Shown: positions 44,668-55,325 of the stretch, piece after piece
Numbering within the stretch: position 1 is the first letter of the stretch
Layout: each line of letters begins with the position of its first letter
Made by a program: the position numbers and the translations under genes
DNA from: Bactrocera neohumeralis
Taxonomy: Eukaryota > Arthropoda > Insecta > Diptera > Tephritidae
DNA length: 64,000 bases
Direction of reading: 5' to 3'
NCBI RefSeq assembly: GCF_024586455.1
Contig: NC_065921.1
Location: forward strand, 14,291,401 to 14,355,400
The notes under the pieces: generated by a model
The model's input: the letters and a program-made list of their open reading frames with translations, nothing else
Databases searched by the model: none
Told to the model about the DNA's origin: nothing

Positions 44668-46230
44668 TTGAGTAATAGACTTGCAGATGGTTAAATGTTC
44701 AAATTTTAAAGTACCCGGTCGAATATACCACCTTAGATATAGAAATACAAATCTTCTCAGACCTTCTCCGTCTTTATTGTGTATACCTCATCACGCAGTA
44801 AATGAAGCGCTCAAAATATATATGTACACATATATTTCGATAGATTTTTATATAATTTTTCATATGAACACAACTCTTAATACCAACGAAATTTATTGAA
44901 ATCATTTTTAACGCCCAAAAATATGCTTTAACCAACGAAAGAATGACAAATAAAAAATATGGTTTTTGAAGCATAAAATTTGCAAGAGCACACAGAAGCA
45001 ATTTAAGCAAAGCTGCACAGTCTTAACAACACATATACTCATTTCATACATCCACAAAAGTACCGTTGCAAATACATCCCGCCTCATCTGGGCAGTAGTA
45101 CACTCAAGGCGCGCCCTTCAGTGTGCAGCTTTTATTTATGTACTGTCATTTTTTCAATGATGCGCTTACGTTTTAACGATTTTCCACACAGCAAGCAGCT
45201 TACGCTCCAACTAACGGTAAAAATGCCATTCAAAGTACGAAATAGAAAAAGTGAACGAGAAAGCAAAAATGAGTTTTTGAGCCAGAAAAATTAAACAAAT
45301 GCACACTTGCTCACATATACATATGTGCGTGTGTGTGAAGTGTAGCCATAATAACGGTGAAGGACTAAGCGCACATAATGCCGGCGCTACCGTGGACATA
45401 TGGAGCGTGAAAGAGGCCAGTGGGTCCTGCGACAACGCCTCAACAATGCATGAACTGCGTGGAATTATGCACACATGCGTGTATGTGTATGTGTGCGTGT
45501 GTGTGTATTTACAGACTGGCAAGTAGAATGTGTGCCACCAAAAACAAATAACAATAATAACTCAAATAAAATTGTAACATTCATATTCAGAGCTTTTGAG
45601 CATTTCAAGCGAAAAATCTTCTTTACTGTGGACTTGTGTTCTTTTATTGTTGTATTTGTATTCTTCGCTACGGTACAGGGCCAGCACTATTGTGTTCCCC
45701 ATGTGACAGTGTAAACATACATGTATGGGTGTTTGTGTGTGTGTATGGTCATATTTATACTTGGAGCGCATATCCTGCGGCGTTGAACTTACAGCGACCT
45801 ATTTCACGCATGCAGAAGAAGCCCGCAGACTGGCGCTGGCGCTGTGGTGAAGACCCTCGCTCACACAATAGAGTTTTTGTGTGCAGAGTCTCAAATATTT
45901 ATGTACATACGTACATATGTCTGTATTTGTTTAGCTGAATTTGTGTTGTGTCTGTGCACTCAAGCGCAGATTTGCGTTGCTCTTTCACAACTTTTTGCAG
46001 AAAATAAAAGGTCTCCATCGAGTGTGTTAAACAATGTTCTTAAAGATATTATTTTATTTTTTTTTTAACTCCTACATATATGAATGTGTATGTATATGTA
46101 TGCACAACTCTGAAATTGATTTAATGCGGTGATTTGTATTAAAGTTTACAAGCAAGCACTGTGCGAAAAGAAGTCGTGGTATTGTGATTATAACTTGTCT
46201 ACAGGTTTGTCAGGACAAATCTAATTATTT
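44668..46230. other. non-coding stretch with TG/CA-rich tracts
   Basis: A TG-rich simple sequence lies at 45478-45507. The GC-richer part 45100-46010 has short ORFs of up to about 103 codons with low-complexity translations (HTHTYTYTHV). No gene is supported. Confidence 0.4.
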
Positions 46231-47115
46231 CAGAGCTTTCACAAGTGAAAGCTTTCATTTTCGTTATGATTATATATTCGTATATGCAAACTAATATTCT
46301 ATCTACAATAACGAAATATTCATAATAAATCTAAGTATTTATGCGCTCGGAGCTTTTACAAATGAAGACTCTCTTTAGTATATATTTCTACAAAATTTTG
46401 CACCACCTATTAAAACTTGACTTTGAAAACAAATTTTAAAATTGGAAAGCTTTCACAATGGCACAACGAATTATTTCGGAGCTTTCGCAAGTAAAAGCTT
46501 TCATTTTAATTATGTGTCAGTATATATAGACTAACTGCTAACTGCAAAAACTCACTAATCATTTTGAATTTATAAATTTGTGAGCTTTCACTTCATTTCG
46601 AAATAAAGTGAAATCTAGTTATTTTGTAGCTTCTACAATTGAAAACCTACCCAAGTTTTCGCAAAATTTTCACTGTTTATTAAAACTTAACTTTCAGAAC
46701 ATATCTAAAAATTGGAGAGAAATATAAAATTTGGAGCTTTCACTATTATTTATAAATCGAAAACTTTTAGTGTTACCACAAATGAAAGTTTCATTTTGCA
46801 ATTTTACACCTTTGCAAAGTTTAAAAAGTTTTTGGAGAGCCAAAAATAAAAAAAAATAAAAAAAATTTAAACTTTCATAAGTGAAAGTTTCATTTTGAAA
46901 ATACATTTTTTTGATTAGAGTCTATAAAAAATATATAAAACTTAACTAAGTAAATAAAAAAATCGATGAATTTGTGAGCTTTCACAAGTGAAAGTTTCAT
47001 TTTGAAAAAAAATAATTTTTTTGATGAGAATCTATATAAAATAAATTGAACTTAATTAGAAAATGAAAAGTAGAATATTTAAAAACAAGAGGATTAAAGA
47101 GCTTTCACACACTTT
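46231..47115 (+). repeat. palindrome-centred array, GAGCTTTCACAAGTGAAAGC
   Basis: The perfect palindrome GCTTTCAC-AA-GTGAAAGC stands at 46235-46252. Variants lie at about 46349, 46446, 46480, 46777, 46869 and 46976, with half copies at 46580, 46733 and 47099. Full copies are usually followed by TTTCATTTTG or TTTCATTTT. The units starting at about 46869 and 46976 share TTTTTTTGAT-AGA-TCTATA and AACTTAA-T downstream, giving a period near 107 bp. It is an old tandem array in which the inverted-repeat core is the best-kept part. The family is not recognised. Confidence 0.85.
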
Positions 47116-48114
47116 TTGTATCAATTCAAAATAATGTAGCTGCAGGAGTACAAAAAAAGTATGAGATGTTATGAATATTGTTTCCTAAATATCGCAATGG
47201 TCAGTCGAAAAAACCGTTTTCTTATTTCAACATATACATATATCTCTCAGTATATCTATCTTTTCTGAACAAGTGCCTCCTCTAAGTTGTAAAAAGATTT
47301 GATTAAAATTTTCGAAACTTTACTAAACTTCTACCACTTTTAACATATATCTTCATAATTTTTTCCAGTGCATCATTCTTCACCTAAGTCACAGCAGAGA
47401 AGTGCGAAAAAGTGCGTTTGATGCGGGTTAACAAGTTTCTTCGACACTACTTGTGTCCCAAGTATACACATAAAAACAACACATGCTCGATACGCATTCA
47501 TAATATGTGTGAGAATTCAGGTTCGCCACACAGTGGGTTGTCCAAAACGCCCCCAGCCCACAGAATGCCTGTCAGCAACATGAAAAAGGCAGTCGAAAAG
47601 TGGCAAAGAACTTTTTAAATAAGCGTGTACAAAAGTTTCAAATGCATACAAGTACATTTAGTTGGAATATGTAGACTGTGTTGTGAACTTTTTCTCATAG
47701 TCTTCTTCCCAGATTGCTTGCAGACACTTCTTCGCCGACGCTTGTAGCGAAGTGGCAGGCATTTCTTCAGTTGTTCTTTTGCATTTGATTTAAATTTTGC
47801 AAAATTTCTAAACTCGAATTTTTGCTGTTGTAACAACACCCTCTTCATTGTTGGTTAAATGCGGCTCTCACACCGCCGCCGCTTATCGTTTAAACAGTTA
47901 CATGGCGAGAGTATTAAATTGAAAAAGTTTTGTTTGTGACACTTTTGCCACTTTCATCAATTTTCCTTTTTCTTTGCTGTTGCAAAAGTGAGTGCCGAGG
48001 TGTGGGCGTTGTGTGAATATAGCTACATCCGCTAACGGAATTAAGCCGTCAAATGTTTCAATTAAGTTGGCTCGTTGCGTGAGCCGAAGGAGGGGTGTGC
48101 ATTAATAACTGCCG

Positions 48115-48136
48115 CTCTCTCTCTCTCTCTCTCTCT
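48115..48136 (+). repeat. (CT)n microsatellite
   Basis: Eleven uninterrupted CT dinucleotides. Confidence 0.95.
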
Positions 48137-48621
48137 TTCTACCTCTCTAGTTCTGTACACCTTGTAGCACACGCATTGTTTATATGTATGTAAATTCGTA
48201 TTTCCTGCGATTTGAATTTACATTTCAATTTCCTGCGCGCCAGCGGATGAACAGATAAATGGCTGAACGCTTGAATGACTTCGAAGTGCGTACTCGGTGC
48301 TTGAGCGCGAAATTTCCGTAAATTTCCTGCGTCCTTTCCGTTTGCATATCCTGTGGGTAATAATTTCGGAAGCCAACTGGATATGCCACACTAAGCTTGC
48401 TTGTTGTTATTGTCTATTTTCTTCTTCGCTAGTTATATTCTTTACAAATTGTGCGTGTATCCTGTTGCTGATGCTGATTATGTCGAATATGCGTGCCTAA
48501 ACAAATATTAAGGCAAACGCAAAACAAAATATGTATATGAAGGTAATTATGGAGAACCAAAATTCTTAACTTAGGCTATAGGCACAAAGTTAATGAGTAA
48601 AAATCAAGACAGAGAAATAGT

Positions 48622-48626
<5 letters not shown>

Positions 48627-48654
<28 letters not shown>
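48627..48654 (+). repeat. (AG)n microsatellite
   Basis: Fourteen uninterrupted AG dinucleotides, about 65 bp from the start of the interspersed repeat copy 5. Confidence 0.95.
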
Positions 48655-48658
<4 letters not shown>

Positions 48659-48719
48659 TGATAGAAAGAAAAGAGAGATCAAAATAAAACAAAACCAAGA
48701 AAAACCGTTAGCTTCGACT

Positions 48720-49310
48720 ATATTGAGGCTTAATAAAATTGACCAAGTAGTTTGTATGACAGACATACGATATAGTTGTCTGATCTGACCGATTTCTTCG
48801 GAGATCTTGTGCAATAGTTTTTGACAAATTTAATGAAGAAGTTTTGTCGAAAAAAATATTTCCTATATAAGCCTTTAATTGGTTAGTTTACATGGTAGGT
48901 ATATGTGAAAGTGGTCCTATTTGAACTTTTTCTTAGGATACTAATTTTTGGTAAATTTCGTAAAGATATTTTGGAAAATAAAAAAGTTTTTTATACAAGG
49001 ACATGACTTTAATCAGTCAGTTTATAGAAAAGCTGTATGCTATAGTGATCCGATTTGAATAATATTTAGGAAGCTTATAGCGCTACTCTACACAATAATA
49101 TGTGCCAAATTTCGTGAAGATATCATGTCAACTAAAGAGGATTTCCATATAAAGACTTCATTTTGAACGATCAGTTTGTATGGCAGCTATATGCTAAAAT
49201 GGTGTGATATCGACGATTCCGACGTACGGGCAGCGTCTTGGAGAGAAGAGAACGTGTGCAAAATTTTGGATCGATATTTCAAACATTGTTCAAATACTTC
49301 GCCGCCTCTA
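48720..49310 (+). repeat. interspersed repeat, CAGTTTGTATGGCAGC family, copy 5
   Basis: Unit cores lie at about 48748 (AGTTTGTATGACAGACATAC), 48893, 49012 and 49169 (GATCAGTTTGTATGGCAGCT). AAATTTCGTGAAGATATC and CCATATAAAGACTTCA lie between them. The right side keeps TGTGCAAAATTTTGGATCGA (49254-49273), but the usual terminus is lost. Confidence 0.8.
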
Positions 49311-50269
49311 AAGCCACTACGTGCTTAGCCTTAGGTAAATAATGAAAACTGCAGCTTAATAGCATTTTAGGCGTACCACACCGTCATATAACAGAAATAT
49401 TGGTGGCTCACAAGTGGTTTCAATGGAATCGAGCGCTTTGCTGCCATATTCAGAAACATAACGCACTTTTAACAGCAATCTCACCTTTGTGGCAAGCTTT
49501 GTGCATAGTTTTCGTGATTCGGTTGAATTCAAACTTTATTCAGCTATCATAGACCACTTTGCTGTCTACAACAAAGCACGCTGAAGCAAATAGCTGGCTT
49601 ATTGTGTCAGTGCCAACATGAAAACTGATTGTGCCACATATACATATATGCAGTTAGTTGGTTCCGAAAGGTGCTACGCGCGCTTTGGCATGCCACACAT
49701 TGCCCACTTGTGCTATTTTTCGCCTCCGTCCAAAGCAAACCTCCTTTCGCGCAACAACTATTTATCGCAACGCAGTTAAATGAAAGGAACTGCGGTCGCA
49801 GCATTTCTGAAAAGGCGGCCATTAGATAAAGGCTCGCTTTGTTTCCACATCCTGCGTCGTGCTTTCACTTCTTCACGTTCGGCAAACTAACAGTACGCAC
49901 CACTCTGCGCTTCTTTGTGCAGTTGACATGGAACTACAAACAAAACTCTTCATGCAACAGCTGTCAACGCGCCGCCACAGGTTCTTAGCGGTGACGGAAA
50001 ACACACTTTGCCACTTCAGGAGTCGCATAAACACGACCTCAACAACTTTCTTTGTTTACCAGCATTTTAGCTCGCCATCCTCCGCACATTACAAATTTAC
50101 AGTTTCGCATTTCCTTTGCGTCTTCGGTTTTAATTTCTTACATTTCCAAAAACAAAGGTTGTCCCTACACGCTGGCTCCTCTTTGCCTCAACGCCACCGC
50201 AATTATATTCTTGGCCTCCAATTTAACCAACACTGACACAGCCGCCTGTGGGTACAAACACTCGTCCAC
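49311..50269. other. GC-richer non-coding stretch, nothing recognised
   Basis: Several overlapping ORFs on both strands, the largest 49859-50236 (125 codons), without domain or splice support. Confidence 0.35.
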
Positions 50270-50450
50270 TGGCTGGTCTGTGCGTTCCTTCGTCCGTCTC
50301 TGGGTTCCTCTGTTCAATCGTCGGTTCGTTCATTCGTCCGTCCGTCCGTTAGTTTGCTCGTTCGCCCGTTGGCTGGTCTGTACGTTCCTTCGCCGTCTCT
50401 GGGTTCCTCCGTTCGTCCGTCGTTTTATTCCTTCGTCCGTCTGCGTGCTC
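50270..50450 (+). repeat. two-copy 100-bp tandem duplication, CGTCCGTC-rich
   Basis: TGGCTGGTCTGTGCGTTCCT at 50270 and TGGCTGGTCTGTACGTTCCT at 50370 head two copies. Both continue with CGTCTCTGGGTTCCTC and then TTCGTCCGTC-rich simple sequence. The CCGT and TTCGTCCG slippage units probably drove the duplication. Confidence 0.9.
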
Positions 50451-50592
50451 ACTTAAGTGTCGCTTTGTGCCCGGTGCAAGAAAGTGGAGCAACTGGCGAC
50501 ACGCATTAAGTGTAAGTGTCGTCAGCATTCGTTCATTGTCATGGGATGTTAACGGCAAGCGCAACAACAGCAAGAATTTAGTTAAAACAACA

Positions 50593-50620
50593 ATGTCAAC
50601 TAAACACACACTTCAGTTCG
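50593..50620 (+). CDS. candidate tiny first coding exon (MSTKHTLQF) with donor
   Basis: ATG at 50593 sits in the context ACAACAATG, an excellent fly initiation context. It opens nine codons plus one base and stops at CAGTTCG/GTGAGTAGG, a good 5' splice site (GT at 50621). The 140 bp upstream are GC-richer and CAA-rich, like fly 5' UTRs, but contain another ATG (50550) whose frame closes after three codons. Nothing downstream was linked to it. It may be chance. Confidence 0.22.
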
Positions 50621-51856
50621 GTGAGTAGGAGGATGCTGTTGTTGATTTTATAAATGCATCCGGTGTTGCAAGTACGTGTACTTGTTGTTCGTTTCTTTGC
50701 TTTTGCGTTGCTCGCAGTTTTGTCAGAAGACTTCCCGTTGACCTCCCGTTGTGTGCCCAACACTCTAATTTAAAGGTTCACGTATCGGGATGCCGAAAAA
50801 CGTGACACCGTCGTGCTCGTTGTTTGTTTAGGACGCGTTGAACTCCTCGATTTGTTTTGGCTTATCTTCCGCTGCAAATGTTGGTTTTACTTGTTGTGCG
50901 TTAATGAATATGTTTTCGGATATTTGTTTATAGTAAAGTTTTAATTTGTATTTAATTAATTTATTTACGGTAATGTAATTTTTCGGGAGATTCATTGTGT
51001 TAATTACGTTGTTTATAGGTAGGGTATGAATTCTAGCTTCGTTGAAAATTTTAAAATATTCTTGACGTCGTACTAATTTTTACCATGGTTGAACAAACCG
51101 ATAGTGGTACTGCCAATAGTCATCAATTCAGAGTCGGGCTTGTCTTTTCTGTATAAATTTCACTCTTTCATGGCCCTTAAGAAAAATCTATCTCTGAAAC
51201 ATACTATTTACTTGCGGGCTTAAAAGATTCGTAACGTATTTGTGGACAATTATAATAAAGTTTTCACCTTCAAATGTCGAAAAATCTAAGAGAATTCATA
51301 TACCGCAAAGTAGTTCTGAATAGTCCAGTGTAGAAAAATAAAAACCTAAAAACACAACGAAGAATCTGGTTGACTAAAAATATAGAAAAAGTGTTCTACG
51401 TGCAACGTCCAAGCATTCTGAACGAAATATTTTTCTATAACTTTGATACTAAAAAGGCACAAAGTTGTACTCTTAATGGATCAGAGCTTTTGCTTTACAG
51501 AATTTAAGCTTTTTCGGTAAGTGTGGAGGATAGAGGGTGTTAAAGCGAACAGTCTGACTTGTGCAATATCGGAAAGATCTTCTTCTACAGAACCTTATGT
51601 CAGAACTCTTTATTAGAGACATTTTAATAAGATTATCAAATTGCTGTAAGAAAGTAAAGAGCCTCAAAATAGCTATAAGGTTCGACTCAGAATGCGTGTG
51701 GAGCCTATTGACGCCAATAAAAGATATAAGGACCCGAACAAGATCGAGATGAGTTATAATGCAAGCTAACAGAGGACAAAGCTCGTCCTAGTAACGCCCT
51801 ACGCTTTATGACCGTATCATTTTCAATTCTTACTTGCATTCACTGTAACTATAATA
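50621..51856. other. non-coding stretch, nothing recognised
   Basis: GC-richer to 50930, then AT-rich unique-looking DNA. Short ORFs on both strands at 51473-51752 overlap and have no domain. Confidence 0.35.
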
Positions 51857-51911
51857 TACGAAGTGTGTTAAAAAAATAACGCGAATTTTCGATTTTTGAA
51901 AAAATATTTGT

Positions 51912-52230
51912 TCATTCGTCCACATTAATGTTGTCACTTTCGAAATAGTCCCCATTCCAAATTTTATACTTATGCCAACGCTCTTCTTTTCATGGAAACA
52001 CTTCTCAAAACCCTTTTTTTAGGATAACCATTAACTCTTTCAACGATTTGCATCTACTTCGTAAAACTTCGGCTCTTTAAGTATCTCTTTATTTTTTGAA
52101 AAAGTACAAAGTCATACGAAGCCTCGTCTGACGAATATGGAAGCTGGTACATCGTTACAGTATTTTTTTTTACCGAGAATTCACGAACAAGCAACGAAGT
52201 GTGAGCAAACTTTAAAAAATATAAATAAAC
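51912..52230 (-). pseudogene. mariner transposase C-terminal pseudogene
   Basis: About 105 residues equivalent to the last third of a mariner transposase, with at least one frameshift between SRSFTK and the WHKYKIWNGDYFE segment. The YSPDLAP box has decayed to YSSDEAS. The first two catalytic acidic residues lie in the missing part. Confidence 0.8.
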
Positions 52231-52439
52231 TGTTATATGGAAAATATGTGATATACTATAGTATATAGTTATCCCATTTCGACATATGATCAATAGATTA
52301 TCAAAATACACCGGGGTATTAAATTTCAGTCGGTTATCTCAAAAACTAACGGACAAAATTTTTATGATCCTCAGAAAATTTTGCTTTAAAAACCGTTGGC
52401 TCGAAACTGGTTTTAGACCCATAGTCTCTTAGACAAATT

Positions 52440-52735
52440 TGTTCAAAAAGATCAGTAGAACGGACGGTTCAGTAGAATATTTCCCGAAATCACGATTTTC
52501 CTGTTTTTTTATCTCACTCTCTCTTGGATAATGTTGTTAAGAATGACCAGTAGAACAGACGTATCAATTCCAGCGCAGGAGATTTTTCCATTTTTGTGGC
52601 TCCTTGTAAATCAACCCCTTCAGCCAAGAGACTATGAATGATCAATGACGCGAGCGGGTCATTACAACGGACGGATCAGTAGAACACGCGAGTTTTCAAG
52701 TTTCCGTATTTTGGCTCCCTGTAAATCAACCCACT
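52440..52735 (+). repeat. short direct repeats inside the 51.9-kb element
   Basis: GATCAGTAGAACGGACGG at 52459, GACCAGTAGAACAGACG at about 52546 and GGACGGATCAGTAGAACACG at about 52669 share a core. GGCTCCTTGTAAATCAACCC at 52598 and GGCTCCCTGTAAATCAACCC at 52713 are 115 bp apart. This is a two- to three-unit decayed array. Confidence 0.75.
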
Positions 52736-52849
52736 CTAAAGTATATCCGCATAAAAAAAAATCAACAAAACAAATACAAATTTTGATAATTAGACTCTCC
52801 AAAGGCGCGAAATTTTAAATTTCCAGTTATAATCTGAACACACCTCGTA

Positions 52850-54724
52850 CATATGGTAGATAATATCCTCTTCCAATTCCTCCATTATACTAACTTTCTA
52901 AGCCCATTTAACCAAGGTGTGAATAAATAATATAGCAGTAACAAGAAACTAATACTTTTCTTCGCTCCGAAATGTAGGCAACAGACTTAAACACTTTAAT
53001 TTAAATGCAAAAATTATGCTCAAACTTATGTATTTAAAGGAAAATATGTCTTATAGAGGTAAAGTTATTATGTGATTAGTAAGCGTAAAGACTGTGCTGA
53101 AATTTGTTATCGAATTTCATGTATGTTAAGCGCTTTTCATTTTTTTTTTGGCGCTGAAATGTAGGCAAGGTTTTTCAGCTACATTTTGGGGTATATTTTA
53201 CTTTTCGTGTGACATGAAAATAACACAGTTTACTTCAATACAAACGTATAAATGTTTATTAAAAGAGAAAAAGGATTAACCAGCTAAATCATTTCAATTT
53301 CGATCTTTGTAAAATAAAAGAAGTCATCAGACAGAGATTCTTTAAAAAAATCATTTGGTGGGAATGACTAAGCACCATTTAACTACTTTGTTCGTTTTCT
53401 ACTAATTTAAATTTAAAATATTTATTCCTTTTACTCCGCTCCAATTTGCAGTTTTACTTTGCGTACCGTCAGACATCAAATACCACCGAAATACAACCCT
53501 GCCAACCATTTCAATTAGCAACTAAATGCAAATATTTTTGTAGAGCTTTACTTTTTTTAACGCTGAGCACTTCACCCGCATAATAACAAGTTGGTTTGCT
53601 ACTCATTACACAAACTTACGCTGTGGCAGTTAATATAAATGAATGTGGGAGAAGTGTAATTGCCTCGAAGCGTATAAATTTTCAAGGTCTTTTCAAGAAC
53701 TCTATAGAAAAAGCGCAAAAGCGGTGCACTTTTAATTAAATTTACTGCCACGTTGAGTGCCGTTTTCATTTTACTTTTATTACGCGCACACGTCCCCACA
53801 CACCTACGCATGTGGCGGCCCCGAATGAATAACCAGAGAGCAGCAGAGGCGGCAGCTGCGGCAGCAGACATGTCGACAGATAGACAAATGCAGACGAACA
53901 GTTGCAACTTGAAAGCCAGCAATCAGCGCCCGCACTTTGTATTTATTTGTAAATTGCTACTGTCGACTGTGGCATTTGTGTGTGGCATGCAACATGCAGC
54001 AGCCAAAGCGAATAACATGAAAAGTACGCACAAGCAGCGTGTTGTATTCCCCAAAGTACGAGCATACGCGTGCAAGTACTCGTGTATACATAAAAGTAAA
54101 CTGTAACTAAGCTGATGTTGCTGTTGCTGCATGCAACATCGCTTCAAGTGCACTTGAAAGTCAACGCAGCAGTGAAAGCTGCGGAGAAAAATGCATACAA
54201 CTAAAATACATTGCATAATAAAATGGAAGTACAGAAATACCGTAGTCATTGACAAAAACAACGGTTGCTGTGCTACGCTGTAACAGCAACAGCAACAACA
54301 ACTACTCCCAGTGGCAGTCGCTCACGGTACATGCAACAATCACAAAGTGGCCATTCAGCATTTTTATACTCATGCCACACTTGTTCATATCTTTTGCTGT
54401 TATGCGTGTTTGTTGCAACATGTGCGCTTGTGTGGCATGCATTGATCATCTCTGGCGCATAGAATTGTCAGAGTCCATCGGAATTCATCTGTGGAGGCAC
54501 TTCATTTCTTGAGCTTCTCTTTTGTGTTGCACGTAGTATTATTAGCTGTCATTGCTTTCGCATGTGATGGCTATAATGTTGGTGCCACTTGAAGTGGATG
54601 GTGCATGCAACTTACTTATGTGCTGTTATTTAAAACAAAATTATCATGCTAAAAAATTGCATGTGAGTTTAAATTGCTTAAATTGTATGTAAAAATATAA
54701 ATGTTGCTTAAATGATTAAATTAC
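52850..54724. other. non-coding stretch, nothing recognised
   Basis: AT-rich to 53450, GC-richer at 53590-54620 with TGCAACATG and CAACAGCAAC words. A plus-strand frame from ATG 53825 has an Ala run and a hydrophobic segment (FVFICKLLLSTVAFVCG) but no donor or homologue. Confidence 0.35.
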
Positions 54725-55325
54725 GGTGGCAACTCTGTTTGATAATTTTTTTGTAAAACAAAATATTTTTTATTAATTTTTGTTTCGACAAATATAAAGT
54801 TATATTATATTTTTGTATCTTTGACTGTAATTTTTAAGTTGGCAACCCTAAACAAAGTATTGCGCGCAATATTTTTTTATTAATTATTTGATTACACAAG
54901 TCAAAATGCTTTTATTTCTAACGAGCTCTTCTTTTGTAAAAGAGTTTTCTTATTAAGTTTTGTTTCGACAATATAACGTTAAGGTGGCAACCCTATAAAA
55001 AATATTACTCCCAATAATTTTTTTTTTAAATTATTTAATGACACAAGTCAGAATGCTTTTGTCTTTCAACGATCTCTTCTTTGCTTATTAGTAATGAAAA
55101 TGGGTGGCAACCCTTCTAATAAAAAAAATTTCGCAAATCATTTATTTTTAAGAAACAAAATAATATTACTTTGGTTTCCTTCTTAATTTTTTTTGATAGG
55201 GTTGCCACACTTAAACAAATTTTAAAAATTGGTGTAATTTTAAGATACAAAATTGTACTATTTTGGATTCGCTCTTAATAAAAAATTCTTGAGTACATTA
55301 AGTTTGATTACGGTGGCAACACGTT
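54725..55325 (+). repeat. second locus of the GTGGCAACCCT satellite
   Basis: GGTGGCAACTCTG at 54725, TTGGCAACCCTAA at 54839, AGGTGGCAACCCTAT at 54982, GGGTGGCAACCCTT at 55102, an inverted GGGTTGCCACAC at 55199 and GGTGGCAACACG at 55311 are spaced 96-144 bp apart. TTTTGTTTCGACAA occurs at both 54779 and 54958. The motif and spacing match the array at 36041-36955, but unit flanks have diverged. Confidence 0.8.

Larger units (their letters stand above)
47116..48719. other. non-coding stretch with (CT)n and (AG)n microsatellites
   Basis: (CT)n lies at 48115-48136 and (AG)n at 48627-48654. The region 47380-48500 is GC-richer. ORFs at 47412-47618 and 48297-48500 have no domain. Nothing else is recognised. 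Confidence 0.45.
51857..52849 (-). mobile_element. mariner-family transposon, minus strand, centre lost
   Basis: TACGAAGTGTGTT at 51857 faces its inverse AACACACCTCGTA ending at 52849, which look like the terminal repeats. On the minus strand, 52220-51900 translates in pieces: AHTSLLVREF, VTMYQLPYSSDEASYDFVLF (the YSPDLAPxDFFLF box with the third catalytic Asp position), FQKIKRYLKSRSF, and WHKYKIWNGDYFESDNINVD with a stop at 51912-51914, the natural C-terminal end. The region 52320-52830, which should hold the N-terminal half, does not read as transposase. It holds other repeated sequence, so the 5' half was replaced or scrambled. Confidence 0.75.

Noticed and set aside
46231..47115. Palindrome array considered as a CRISPR array
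   Set aside because: The spacing is irregular, the repeats are degenerate, and the window is clearly from an animal genome with no cas-like genes.
49859..50236. 125-codon plus-strand ORF
   Set aside because: Overlapped by another 134-codon frame; neither shows family motifs or exon signals.
51675..51700. GGTTCGACTCA, similar to a tRNA T-arm/B box
   Set aside because: No A box, anticodon arm or acceptor stem could be folded around it. A similar GGTTCGATTAT at about 14490 fails for the same reason.
53825..54106. Plus-strand ORF from ATG with an Ala run and hydrophobic segment FVFICKLLLSTVAFVCG
   Set aside because: It is open to a stop without a convincing donor, has no recognisable family, and arises from CAG/GCA-rich sequence. 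The opposite strand has an equally long ORF.
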